Source: Geobacillus jurassicus NBRC 107829 (lineage in GTDB: Bacteria > Bacillota > Bacilli > Bacillales > Anoxybacillaceae). From it: a DNA stretch of 48,592 nucleotides. The DNA lies in contig NZ_BCQG01000010.1 of NCBI RefSeq assembly GCF_001544315.1, positions 1 through 48,592 of the forward strand, read 5' to 3'. The notes under the pieces were generated by a model that was not told where the DNA came from, made no database searches, and saw only the letters and a list, made by a program, of their open reading frames with translations. A program made the translations under genes and the position numbers. Of this stretch, positions 1-7,201 are shown piece after piece; position 1 is the stretch's first letter, and each line of letters opens with the position of its first letter.

Positions 1-9
1 GCCAGCTGG

Positions 10-1002
10 CTAACAGCTGGACATCGGGCATTGCCGATAGATGACCGCATGGCGATGCTCCTCTTTTTGCAATTCGCCGACAGACACCAAATATTCCAAA
101 TGCGCCAGCGTCTCAGCCACTGCAAATCGCCATTGGTGCGCCGTCAACGGCTTATGGCCGAACACGCGATGGGCGACTTCATAGGCGGTGGACCCCGCTC
201 CTGCTAGCGCTTTCATTTTTTGCAACCGTTGTTCGTGATGGCGGAAAATGTCGCCGATCCGCTCGCGAAATTGGCGAATGACCCCGCCATGGGCAGGCAG
301 AGCCACATCCACCCCAAGCTCCTCCACTTTGCGAAGCGAAGCAAAATATTGCTCGAGCGGATTTGGGTGGGCGCCCGGCCATACACTAATGTTCGGTGTG
401 ATGCGGTCAAGCACGTGGTCCGAGGCAAGCAGCTGGCGCGATTCTGGCTGATAAAAACTGATCAATCCATCGCTGTGCCCTGGGACTGGGATGACTATCC
501 ACCGCCGTTGCCCCAGCACAATGTCTGGACGGTCCAAAACGGTTAACACCGGAAACGGGCTGACGCGCAGCGACAGCTTCCACATGTTCTCCTCAATTTC
601 GGATACAAGCTCATCCGGCACGCCATGGCGGCGAAACATGGCACCTACTTCGCTCGCCTGGACGCTCTCTTCCCCCCACACCCGTTCCGCCATCGCATAA
701 TCCGGTTCGCTGATCCAGACGGGCGCTTCCGTCTGCTGCTGCATCCACCCGGCCAAGCCAAAATGGTCTGGATGGAAGTGAGTGATGTAAATAGCGCGAA
801 CGTGCCGCGGCTTGATTCCCAACTGCCGAAACACTGTTTCCCATGCACGAATCGCCTCAGGATCGCGAAAGCCAACGTCAACGATGCTCCACCCATCCGT
901 CTCCCGGCATACGTAACAATAGACATACTTCATTGGAAACGGGACTGGAATCGGAACGCGGTAAATTCCGTCTCCTACCGTTTCCATTTCAATCTGCGCC
1001 AT
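10..1002 (-). CDS. MBL-fold metallo-hydrolase (330 aa)
   Basis: Metallo-beta-lactamase fold hydrolase, probably cytoplasmic because no signal peptide is visible. The family's metal motif HxHxDH is present as THFHPDH at about residues 74-80. A later PVPGHSDG segment (around 174-181) and PAHGG (around 237-241) supply the further metal-ligand histidines expected of the glyoxalase II-like branch. The C-terminal ~90 residues look like the helical extension found in RNase Z/glyoxalase-like hydrolases of Bacillaceae. The start is ATG at 1002, preceded by a GGGGAGGGGAAAAGG stretch. The gene is monocistronic as far as can be seen. The substrate cannot be told from sequence; a thioesterase or lactonase role is possible but unproven. 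Confidence 0.85.
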   Translation of the reverse strand: MAQIEMETVGDGIYRVPIPVPFPMKYVYCYVCRETDGWSIVDVGFRDPEAIRAWETVFRQLGIKPRHVRAIYITHFHPDHFGLAGWMQQQTEAPVWISEPDYAMAERVWGEESVQASEVGAMFRRHGVPDELVSEIEENMWKLSLRVSPFPVLTVLDRPDIVLGQRRWIVIPVPGHSDGLISFYQPESRQLLASDHVLDRITPNISVWPGAHPNPLEQYFASLRKVEELGVDVALPAHGGVIRQFRERIGDIFRHHEQRLQKMKALAGAGSTAYEVAHRVFGHKPLTAHQWRFAVAETLAHLEYLVSVGELQKEEHRHAVIYRQCPMSSC

Positions 1003-1106
1003 CCTTTTCCCCTCCCCCTGCTTTTTTCCTTCCTCTTATTCACAGCGCCTCAAGTGGACATGCCAGGCGCCGATATCCCCCAATCCATTTTAGACGCATA
1101 AACGGT

Positions 1107-1250
1107 GACATCCCCCGCCATCTATGCTTTGCTTAGAGGTAGGGGCTTCTCGGATGATCCCGTCTTATGACTAAAATGGACCGAGCGACCCCCGTCTGCC
1201 CGACGGTTGTCATCCCCCACCTCCCCTTCGTTTAGAAGTGGAGGACTTCT
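1107..1250. repeat. Two imperfect direct repeats, each hairpin-forming, IS200/IS605-end-like
   Basis: The segments 1107-1150 and 1209-1250 align along their full length with small gaps. Shared blocks are CATCCCCC, TTTAGA or CTTAGA, and a G-rich block followed by CTTCT. Each can fold (for example CCACCTCCCCTTC against GAAGTGGAGG). Subterminal hairpins of this look are common at ends of IS200/IS605-type elements in Geobacillus. No tnpA or tnpB sequence is present, so this would be a relic. The stretch 1003-1262 holds no gene. Confidence 0.4.
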
Positions 1251-1262
1251 TTCGGAATGGCG

Positions 1263-2138
1263 TTAAATCATTTCCATAAACGGATTGATCGCCTTATCGC
1301 GGTTGAATGTCACCTCACGATCTGGTGCGGCCTCAAACAATGTTTCAAAATAGCGGATGGCCGGAACGGCGAGCAGCTGATGGACATTAAAAAACAGCTC
1401 CCGCGCCCTCGTTCCGCTCCAATCATCCGGTAATAAATCGTTCGGAAATCCCGGATCAATAAAGAAAAAACTCCGATATTCATGCACGAGTTTCGTCCGC
1501 TCAATGAAACATTCGCGGTCAGTCAGCTCATTGTTCCAAGCCCGTTGTTGGAATTCTTCGTACTTTCGTTCGTACGTTTCAATAAACCGGTCATACTCCT
1601 TGGCAATATAAGAGAAATCCCAGCCGCGCTCGATGATTTGCTCGTTGCTGTGCGACACGATGGAGCTCGCCGTAAACAAAATGACGTACGGCTCCAAATG
1701 ATAGTCTTTAACCCATTCCATCACTTGCGGTTCGATCGGATTCGGACTCGCCCACGTCCCGTGGGAGATGAGGCCAAACCCCATCAAGCTTAATTCTTTG
1801 CGGATTTGGCTGCGCAGCTCCCGTTTTTCTTCGGGAACGGAGTACGTCAACACCCGCCATTGGCCGTCCCACTTGTAGTTCCGCTGCGAATAGACGCGGT
1901 TGAACCCGTCCATCATCGTCCGTTTCCCTTTCGGCGTCAACGAATAATAGCTGTTGTTGCCGATTTTCCGGACTTCAAAAAATCCCTGTTGCACCATCCT
2001 TAGCGCCGCTCCGCGGATGGACGACTCGGAAATGCCGAAGTGGGACATCATTTGGATCAAGCTTCCGATCCATACTTCGTTCCCATAATGTTGAATATAT
2101 TCCCCAAATAACGTAAACATGAGCGCTCTCGGCTTCAC
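1263..2138 (-). CDS. PaaX-family transcriptional regulator (copy 1)
   Basis: A 291-residue repressor-type protein of the PaaX family, which in enteric bacteria represses phenylacetate genes until phenylacetyl-CoA binds. The N-terminus carries a winged-helix segment (MFTLFGEYIQHYG... then SESSIRGAALRMVQQGFF, about residues 7-55). It is followed by the WRVLTYSVPEEKRELR region typical of the PaaX central domain and by a C-terminal domain with ERTKLVHEYRSFFFIDPGFPNDLLP. It is clearly paralogous to the regulator at 32588-33445, sharing the same order of motifs. It sits just downstream of the truncated paa-like module, separated by a terminator at 2229-2258. The palindrome ATGTTTTCGTAAAAACAT at 2219-2236 lies upstream and could be an operator. 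Ligand unknown. Confidence 0.88.
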   Translation of the reverse strand: MKPRALMFTLFGEYIQHYGNEVWIGSLIQMMSHFGISESSIRGAALRMVQQGFFEVRKIGNNSYYSLTPKGKRTMMDGFNRVYSQRNYKWDGQWRVLTYSVPEEKRELRSQIRKELSLMGFGLISHGTWASPNPIEPQVMEWVKDYHLEPYVILFTASSIVSHSNEQIIERGWDFSYIAKEYDRFIETYERKYEEFQQRAWNNELTDRECFIERTKLVHEYRSFFFIDPGFPNDLLPDDWSGTRARELFFNVHQLLAVPAIRYFETLFEAAPDREVTFNRDKAINPFMEMI

Positions 2139-2218
2139 TGCTGTTCACACCTTGTCTTTTTTTTGAATTTTTCTTTTATTATGGTACGAAATCACCTTCC
2201 CTTTCAAGCGCTAAATTT

Positions 2219-2258
2219 ATGTTTTCGTAAAAACATATCGGCCGAAACGGCCGATATG
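2219..2258 (-). terminator. Intrinsic terminator after the enoyl-CoA hydratase fragment
   Basis: A perfect 11-bp stem (CATATCGGCCG with CGGCCGATATG, 2234-2258) with an AAA loop is followed on the minus strand by TTTTT. It would end the leftward transcript of the ALDH/hydratase-fragment module. An alternative palindrome, ATGTTTTCGTAAAAACAT at 2219-2236, overlaps the T-run and lies about 80 bp upstream of the PaaX copy 1 start. Confidence 0.8.
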
Positions 2259-2270
2259 CACTCTGAATCA

Positions 2271-2555
2271 TTAAACTCCTTTCCAATTCGGTTGGCGTTT
2301 TTCCAAAAAGGCGCTCATCCCTTCTTTCGCGTCTTCGGATCGGAACAGCAAGTTTTGCAGCTCGCCTTCGCAGCGGATCGCCACATTCAGCGGCATCTCT
2401 TTCCCGTTCATGATCGCCAGCTTGATGTTCGAGACCGCATACGTCGCGCTGCTCGCGAGCTTGCGCGCATATTCCCGCGTCCGCTCTCTCGTTTCCGCCT
2501 GCGGAAACACTCGGTTCACCAGTCCAATGTCCAGCGCCTCTTGCGGCGTGATCAA
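2271..2555 (-). pseudogene. 3' fragment of an enoyl-CoA hydratase/isomerase (PaaF-like)
   Basis: Only the C-terminal ~94 residues of a crotonase-family protein are present; the family is normally about 260 residues. The stretch ITPQEALDIGLVNRVFP is the conserved region around residue 155-170 of a full enzyme, and the end (SEDAKEGMSAFLEKRQPNWKG) is the canonical C-terminus. The oxyanion-hole region and catalytic glutamate region are missing. The reading frame runs in from the last bases of the aldehyde dehydrogenase: the ALDH stop TGA is followed immediately by the hydratase codons for ITPQ. The only possible start is a TTG at 2555. This looks like a deletion or recombination scar that joined the end of the ALDH gene to the middle of the hydratase gene. 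A functional product is unlikely. Confidence 0.85.
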
Positions 2556-4033
2556 ATGCCAAATAGGTTCAACGGTTTAGTGCCGATATAAGAGACGACG
2601 CTTTTTGTCTCAGTGTATAAGTTCAACGTCTCAAGCGCCAGCTCGCGGCCAAACCCCGACTGCTTGTACCCCCCAAACGGCGTGCCTGGAAATGCGGAAA
2701 TCGGCGAGTTGACCATGACAATCCCAGCGCGGATGCGCGCGGCGACGCGATGGGCTCTTCCGTGGTCTTTCGTCCAAACGGCTGATCCTAACCCGAAAAT
2801 CGTATCGTTCGCCAGCTTAATGGCCTCTTCCTCGTCACGGAACTTCATGACAACGACGACTGGACCGAAAATTTCTTCCTGCGCCACCCGCATGTCGTTT
2901 CTTACATTGCCGATAATCGTCGGCATGTACCAATAGCCTTTCGCAAACTCCTCACCTTCCGGGATTTTCCCGCCGTATAAAATTTCGCCGCCTTCCTCAA
3001 CCGCCAGCTTCACATAGCTGTCGATCACTTGCTGATGGCTTCGCGAAATGACCGCGCCCATATGCACCCCTCTTTCAAACGGGTTGCCGACGCGGATGCG
3101 GGACGCTTTTTCAATCAATTTCTCCATAAACTCATCGTAAATGGTTTCATGCACAAACAGCCGCGAACGCGCTTCGCACGACTGCCCCGTGTTGTAAAAA
3201 ATGCCGTAAAGCGAGCCGTTGACCGCCGCTTCGATATCGCAATCATCAAACACGATGTTTGGCGATTTCCCGCCGAGTTCGAGCGTCACTCGCTTCAACG
3301 TCTCCGAGGCGCGCCGCATAATGTCTTTGCCGGTTTCCGTCTCTCCGGTGAAGGCCACTTTGTCAATGCACGGATGCTCGGTCATATACGGACCGATTTC
3401 AGAACCACTTCCAGCAATGACATTGACGACGCCATCCGGAATCCCGGCCTCTTGGCAAATTTCCGCCAGCATATAAGCGGTGATCGGCGTATAGCTTGCC
3501 GGCTTTAACACGACCGTGCACCCGGCTGCCAATGCCGGCGCGAGCTTCCAAGCCGCCATCATCAACGGATAGTTCCACGGGATGATTTGTCCGCATACAC
3601 CGACCGGCTCTTTGACCGTGTAGTTGAAAAAGCCGTTTGGCACTTGGTTGACGTCGCCTTGCAACGTAATTGCTGCGGCCGCATAAAATTCAAAATCCTC
3701 AATCGCTTGCATAATTTGCCCTTTGGCCGCATCGACCGTTTTACCGCTGTTTAACACTTCCGCATACACCAAGTCATCGAATCGCTCCCTCATCAAGCGG
3801 GCAATTTGATTCAGCAGGCGCGCCCGCTTCGCCCCCGTCATTTTGGGCCATTTTCCCGATTCAAACGCCGCGCGCGCCGCCTTGACGGCACGGTCTACGT
3901 CTTCTTTCGTGGCTTTGGCGACGGTCGCAATCACTTCCTCTGTCGCCGGATTGATCGTTTCAAACACTTCTCCGTTGCTGCTCTCGACATACTGGCCGTT
4001 AATGAACAGCGGATAATGTTGCTTGATCTTCAT
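2552..4033 (-). CDS. NAD(P)-dependent aldehyde dehydrogenase (copy 1)
   Basis: Full-length ALDH-superfamily enzyme of about 493 residues, oxidising an aldehyde to the acid with NAD(P)+. The catalytic Glu lies in LELGGKSP (about residue 252) and the nucleophilic Cys in NTGQSCEARSRL (about 286). The motif PWNYPLMMAAWK and the C-terminal signature FGGYKQSGFGREL are also visible. ATG at 4033 (MKIKQHYPLF) was chosen because it is preceded by GGGGAG at good spacing; an in-frame ATG at 4060 would add nine residues unlike the family. It is strongly similar to the ALDH inside the paa operon (35993-37510), down to the ending SYIGTKPLNLFGI versus SYYGPRPLNPFGV. It overlaps the upstream zinc-ribbon gene by about 35 bp. 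Substrate probably phenylacetaldehyde or a related aryl or acyl aldehyde, by context only. Confidence 0.92.
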   Translation of the reverse strand: MKIKQHYPLFINGQYVESSNGEVFETINPATEEVIATVAKATKEDVDRAVKAARAAFESGKWPKMTGAKRARLLNQIARLMRERFDDLVYAEVLNSGKTVDAAKGQIMQAIEDFEFYAAAAITLQGDVNQVPNGFFNYTVKEPVGVCGQIIPWNYPLMMAAWKLAPALAAGCTVVLKPASYTPITAYMLAEICQEAGIPDGVVNVIAGSGSEIGPYMTEHPCIDKVAFTGETETGKDIMRRASETLKRVTLELGGKSPNIVFDDCDIEAAVNGSLYGIFYNTGQSCEARSRLFVHETIYDEFMEKLIEKASRIRVGNPFERGVHMGAVISRSHQQVIDSYVKLAVEEGGEILYGGKIPEGEEFAKGYWYMPTIIGNVRNDMRVAQEEIFGPVVVVMKFRDEEEAIKLANDTIFGLGSAVWTKDHGRAHRVAARIRAGIVMVNSPISAFPGTPFGGYKQSGFGRELALETLNLYTETKSVVSYIGTKPLNLFGI

Positions 4034-4205
4034 CAGTGGGCTCCCCTTCCTCCTTGGCATCGTCTCTCCATCTCACCCGCTCAAACACGCTTTTGCATTG
4101 ATGGCAATAGTATTGCGAAACGAGCTGAGCGGTCCCAAACATCGATAGCGGCGCTACGTTCACTGAGCCGCAAAACACGCAGCGCACCTCCCTGCCTATC
4201 GGCAT
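3999..4205 (-). CDS. Free-standing PaaD-type zinc-ribbon protein (68 aa)
   Basis: Small protein with two CxxC knuckles, CVFCGS near residue 9 and CHQCKS near residue 34. The pattern (CxxC, then PLSMFGTAQLVSQYYC, then CKSVFE) matches the C-terminal zinc ribbon of PaaD in this window (39420-39896: CPYCG, ENLFGPTACRSIFYC, CKNPFE). It lacks the DUF59/MIP18 domain that makes up the first ~100 residues of PaaD. It starts at ATG 4205 after AGAGGTGTC and overlaps the start of the ALDH gene. It is the first gene of the leftward module. The coupling suggests a real gene rather than chance. It may be a detached PaaD domain that still binds a partner, or a relic. Confidence 0.65.
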   Translation of the reverse strand: MPIGREVRCVFCGSVNVAPLSMFGTAQLVSQYYCHQCKSVFERVRWRDDAKEEGEPTDEDQATLSAVH

Positions 4206-4290
4206 CGGCTAGACACCTCTCTGTTTTATTACGTTTTATTTAATATCGTCTGTTTAACATAATACTATTAAAATTTAAACACACTGTCAA
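4206..4290 (-). promoter_or_regulatory. Promoter of the left ALDH module with a degenerate paa-type half-site
   Basis: On the minus strand TATTAT (plus-strand ATAATA at 4259-4264) can serve as -10. Just downstream lies AAACGTAAT (within 4228-4240), which resembles one half of the AACGTTAT operator seen at the paaA, paaK, phenylalanine dehydrogenase and nitronate monooxygenase promoters. The match is weak and only one half is present. Confidence 0.3.
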
Positions 4291-4675
4291 TAATAAAACT
4301 GAAAAAAATGAAGATTTATAATATTCCTTCTATCCTTTGATCGATACGAATTAGCTCATGGCTTTTTAATTATATGGAACAGAAACGACCGTCCTGATCA
4401 AGAAAACCCAATGGGATGCGTTACATCCCGTCGGTTTTCTTCTCAGATCATGACGATGCCCTGCTGCCCGCTTCATTTTTCTCCTTGTTTGTTTCTCCAG
4501 ACGCTCCTTTACACCAACTCGTTACGTTACGTTTCGTCCCGTCGTTTCCTCCTTCAAGAAGCAACAACATCATTCCTCCTTTACCCGACGGCTTCCATTC
4601 AACGGTTAGCATACGTTTCCTCTAAAAAGTCATACATGGGAAACATTAGACGACGATGGAGCGGTTTTTATGTAA
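4291..4675. other. Gene-free stretch with an orphan terminator
   Basis: No reading frame here has a ribosome binding site or a recognisable product; the open frames are pyrimidine-rich and unlike proteins. The only clear structure is the hairpin at 4401-4442. The stretch probably once held the 5' part of the surface-protein gene or another lost gene. Confidence 0.5.
4401..4442 (+). terminator. Orphan hairpin terminator upstream of the surface-protein remnant
   Basis: AGAAAACC pairs with GGTTTTCT, and inside it GGGATG pairs with CATCCC, giving a two-part stem followed by TTCTTCT. It stands between divergent genes, with no intact gene ending in front of it on either strand. That fits deletion of the gene it once served. 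Confidence 0.55.
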
Positions 4676-5386
4676 AAGCTTGAAAAACTGCTGGCTAAAA
4701 ACGGCGATTCACTTGACAATTACGCGACGGTCGAGGAACTGGCGGAGGCGGTCGTCGATTACTTGCTTCCGGATTTGGACGAGCTCGGCTTGACGGACGC
4801 GGAGTTAGAAAAGTTATACAACCATTTTGAATCGCTCAATATGGAAGATCCGCAATTCGCCGAAAAAATGGAGGAAATCGGCCAGCGGCTTGAGGCGATC
4901 GGTGCGTACGATTTCACAAGCGTGACGGAACTCTCGCCAGCGCAAATCGCTGAAATCGCCGATGTATGGACCGACCTGCTTTCCGCTTGCCAGCTGGAAG
5001 CGAAGTTTTATTTGACGAAAGACGGCGAGAAAAAGCCTCTCAGCCTGTCGACATTGTTGACGTTAGAATCAACGAACGGCTACGATTTGCTTGTTGAAAT
5101 TTACAGCACCGAAGGCGAACTGCTTGCCGATTTTGTTGTGACCGAAGAGATGTTTGCCTCCGATATTTTCGATGAGATCGGGGAAGACTTGCAAAATGGA
5201 GGTCAGGCGGCAAAAATCGAAAAAGTGGTGAAACCGGCGCCGCCGAAACCGCTGAAGCGTACTGAAGCCGAGGCGAAACTGCCGAAAACAGCCTCGCCGT
5301 ATGCGGCTTATATGCTGCTTGGCTTGTCCTTCATCGGCGCGGGCGCATTCCTTGTCCACTCCCGCCAAGGAGCTGAGGCAAACTAG
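4676..5386 (+). pseudogene. Processed acidic surface protein, 5'-truncated (sortase D substrate)
   Basis: The open frame begins right after a TAA at 4673 with KLEKLLAKNGDSLDNYATVEEL and runs to a typical sorting tail: the LPKTA motif, a hydrophobic stretch AAYMLLGLSFIGAGAFLV, then a short polar end HSRQGAEAN. The body is very acidic and rich in the helical repeat LEKLL...TVEEL, as in Bacillaceae processed acidic surface proteins. There is no ATG, no ribosome binding site and no signal peptide at the front; the only in-frame candidates are internal TTG codons such as 4763. The N-terminal secretion signal and probably several repeats have been lost. LPKTA resembles the LPNTA-type motif of class D sortases, and the next gene is a sortase remnant. 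If translated from an internal start the product could not be exported. Confidence 0.75.
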
Positions 5387-5387
5387 A

Positions 5388-5504
5388 ATGAACCGAAAAC
5401 CAAAAGCGACGCTCACCGTTTCCACGTGTTATCCGTTCCGCTACGTCGGCCCCGCCCCGCAGCGGTGCGTGCTCGTCGCCAACTTAATCAAGGAACGCTC
5501 GTAA
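5388..5504 (+). pseudogene. Class D sortase remnant with large internal deletion (38 aa)
   Basis: The frame starts at ATG 5388, one base after the stop of the surface-protein gene and behind AAGGAGCTGAGG. It reads a basic start (MNRKPK) and then jumps straight to a sortase C-terminus: TLTVSTCYPFRYVGPAPQR. The catalytic Cys of TLxTC is kept, followed by the final beta strand VLVANLIKER. About 160 residues, including the membrane anchor and the catalytic His, are missing compared with class D sortases (roughly 200 residues). The joint is in frame, so the deletion did not produce a stop. Function is certainly lost as a sortase. Confidence 0.75.
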
Positions 5505-5523
5505 CTTTGTCAAAAACGAAAAG

Positions 5524-5556
5524 GGATGGCCCTCGGCATGAAGGCCATCCTTTTTT
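5524..5556 (+). terminator. Intrinsic terminator of the surface-protein/sortase remnant operon
   Basis: GGATGGCC (5524-5531) pairs with GGCCATCC (5543-5550) and is followed by TTTTTT. It lies 19 bp after the sortase remnant stop codon. Confidence 0.85.
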
Positions 5557-5645
5557 GATTTCTTCCAAAGACCGATGGGGAAACGGAAAACGTTTAAGCG
5601 AGGAGACGTTCTCAAACCGCCATCTTTCTCAGGCCATTGTAAAGA

Positions 5646-5675
5646 AATCATCGTTTTTCACCAACTTTTAGGCAT
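5646..5675 (-). repeat. Possible partial copy of the 137-bp inverted-repeat element
   Basis: AAATCATCGTTTTTCACC at 5646-5663 is identical to the reverse complement of the left end of the element at 24786-24923, and the bases after it (CTTTTAGGC) resemble that element's tip. The other end of the element is not recognisable here, so this is either a half copy or a strongly decayed one. Confidence 0.4.
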
Positions 5676-5678
5676 GGA

Positions 5679-6830
5679 TCAATGGGCCTCATATGCCGTC
5701 CACGTCGGTTTCACGATTTTCGCTGATAATGAGACGATTTTCCCTTTCACTCGTTTCGCTTCCTTTCCCGTGAGCGGCACCGGCTGATAGTTGTTTCTTG
5801 TCGTCACCGACGAAATGCGAAACGGGATGACGCGAATTTCTTTTTTGGCCGTCCGTTTGCCGTTTTGGAAAGAAAACGTCTGCTGAAACACGTACGTATC
5901 TTTGTCGCTCGGATTTTTGTTCCCTCCGAACATGAAATTGCCTAGGCTGTAGACGATAAACTTCCCTTTATACTCCTCAATGCCTTGAATGACATGCGGA
6001 TGATGGCCGACGACCAAATCGGCGCCGCTGTCAATGGCAAAGCGGCCGAGCGCCTTTTGCGTGCTGTTTGGCGTATAGCTTCGTTCGACTCCCCAATGAA
6101 AATGAATGAGCACGATATCGGCCCCTTGCTTCCGAAGCGTGCGAATGTCGTTGGCGATCTGCTTGCGCAGTGCGCTTGTATTGCTCCAGCCTTCATAGCC
6201 AAGCGCTCCGATTTGGATTCCTTTCACCGTTTTCAGCAGCCGAAACGTGCGACCAAAATAGCCGATGTTTTCTTTTTTCAGATTGGCAATCGTGTCATTA
6301 TATCCTCGTTGCAAATAATCGTACGTATGATTATTAGCCAGATTAACAGCGTCAATGCCGCCATAGGTTAAAATCTTCGCATAGCTCGGATGGCCGCGGA
6401 AACGGAATTTCTTGCTCGCTTTGCGCGTGGAGGTGGTCAACGTTGTCTCCAAATTGACCGTGGTAAAATCATCTTTTTGAAAGATCGGCTCAATGTATTT
6501 CGTAAAATAGCGCAAGCCGTGCTTTTTCGCCTCATCGTCGAACGAATACGCATAGCCGTAGTTTTCATCGCGCCCGAGCGTCACATCTCCCGCTGCGCTT
6601 AACGTAATGCGCACTTCACTTGGCGCCGTTGACTTCATTGCCGCCTGCGCCACAGCCGCTTTGTCGGCTGGCTTCAGCAACGGCGGATGCTCGGCCGCTC
6701 GCCCAGCCGTTTCGTTTCGCGCAGCCAACACTTCTTGTGCGCCGTGGTCCACCGCATTTCCGCATGAAAATAAAAAGATTGACGCCATACACACAAGCGC
6801 CGCATTTCTCCTCTTGATCCATGAGTTCAT
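5679..6830 (-). CDS. CapA-family (PGA_cap) lipoprotein
   Basis: Predicted membrane-anchored lipoprotein of about 383 residues. The start at ATG 6830 follows AGGAGCAG. A hydrophobic signal segment (ALVCMASIFLF) ends in the lipobox LFSC. The mature part has the CapA/PgsA metallophosphatase-like fold: SAAGDVTLGRD (metal-binding start), TTVNLETTLTT, LANNHTYDYL, VLIHFHWGVE and VVGHHPHVIQG, closing with YSLGNFMF. Relatives are poly-gamma-glutamate or capsule biosynthesis proteins, but many Bacillaceae copies stand alone and have no proven role. No other cap/pgs genes are nearby, so a poly-gamma-glutamate function is not supported by context. An upstream in-frame ATG at 6848 is less likely because it lacks a binding site. 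Confidence 0.88.
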   Translation of the reverse strand: MNSWIKRRNAALVCMASIFLFSCGNAVDHGAQEVLAARNETAGRAAEHPPLLKPADKAAVAQAAMKSTAPSEVRITLSAAGDVTLGRDENYGYAYSFDDEAKKHGLRYFTKYIEPIFQKDDFTTVNLETTLTTSTRKASKKFRFRGHPSYAKILTYGGIDAVNLANNHTYDYLQRGYNDTIANLKKENIGYFGRTFRLLKTVKGIQIGALGYEGWSNTSALRKQIANDIRTLRKQGADIVLIHFHWGVERSYTPNSTQKALGRFAIDSGADLVVGHHPHVIQGIEEYKGKFIVYSLGNFMFGGNKNPSDKDTYVFQQTFSFQNGKRTAKKEIRVIPFRISSVTTRNNYQPVPLTGKEAKRVKGKIVSLSAKIVKPTWTAYEAH

Positions 6831-6925
6831 TTTTTCTGCTCCTATCAATCTGTTTCCTTCGAACTTTGAAAACTTCCATAACTATTATTCAACATGCCCT
6901 CTATCTATTCCTTTCTTTTCACAAA

Positions 6926-7064
6926 TTTAGAAAACTGGTGAAAAACTAGTTTTTTGCTCAAATCAGCGGCGTTTGACCAGAAAGGAGAGCAGATCTGACA
7001 AGGTTTCTCTAATTGAAAAAGAGTTGGGATGAGCCGCCTTTTTCAATAAATCGCCGCCCTTTTA
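6926..7064 (+). mobile_element. MITE-like element, copy 1 (~139 bp)
   Basis: The left tip TTTAGAAAACTGGTGAAAAAC and the right part TTTTTCAATAAATCGCCGCCC then TTTTAG match the tips of the element at 24786-24923 in the same orientation. The interior also keeps recognisable blocks. It has no coding capacity. It lies between the divergent CapA-like gene and the coiled-coil gene, within the 371-bp gap 6831-7201. Confidence 0.65.
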
Positions 7065-7079
7065 GGAATGATGGCCTGG

Positions 7080-7201
7080 CCAATCTATGGTATAATAATT
7101 CTGTAGGCATTTCCTTCCTCATTCCACACCTCAGACTTCCCTCCCTCCATTGGCGGAAATGCCCCTCATTAGCGCGATATTCAAGTTAAGGAGGGCTCCT
7201 C
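7080..7201 (+). promoter_or_regulatory. Extended -10 promoter and long leader of the coiled-coil gene
   Basis: TGGTATAAT (TATAAT at 7091-7096) is a full extended -10 element. About 100 bp of pyrimidine-rich leader separates it from ATG 7202, which is preceded by AAGGAGGGCTCC. The related gene at 23596 has the same arrangement: TGTTATAAT, then a C/T-rich leader of about 120 bp. Confidence 0.6.

Noticed and set aside
625-1101. Plus-strand open frames opposite the MBL-fold gene
   Set aside because: Antisense of a gene with intact HxHxDH motif; no start signals.
4411-4683. Plus-strand open frame of 90 codons before the surface-protein remnant
   Set aside because: No ribosome binding site, Ser/Leu/Phe-rich pyrimidine translation, overlaps the terminator hairpin.
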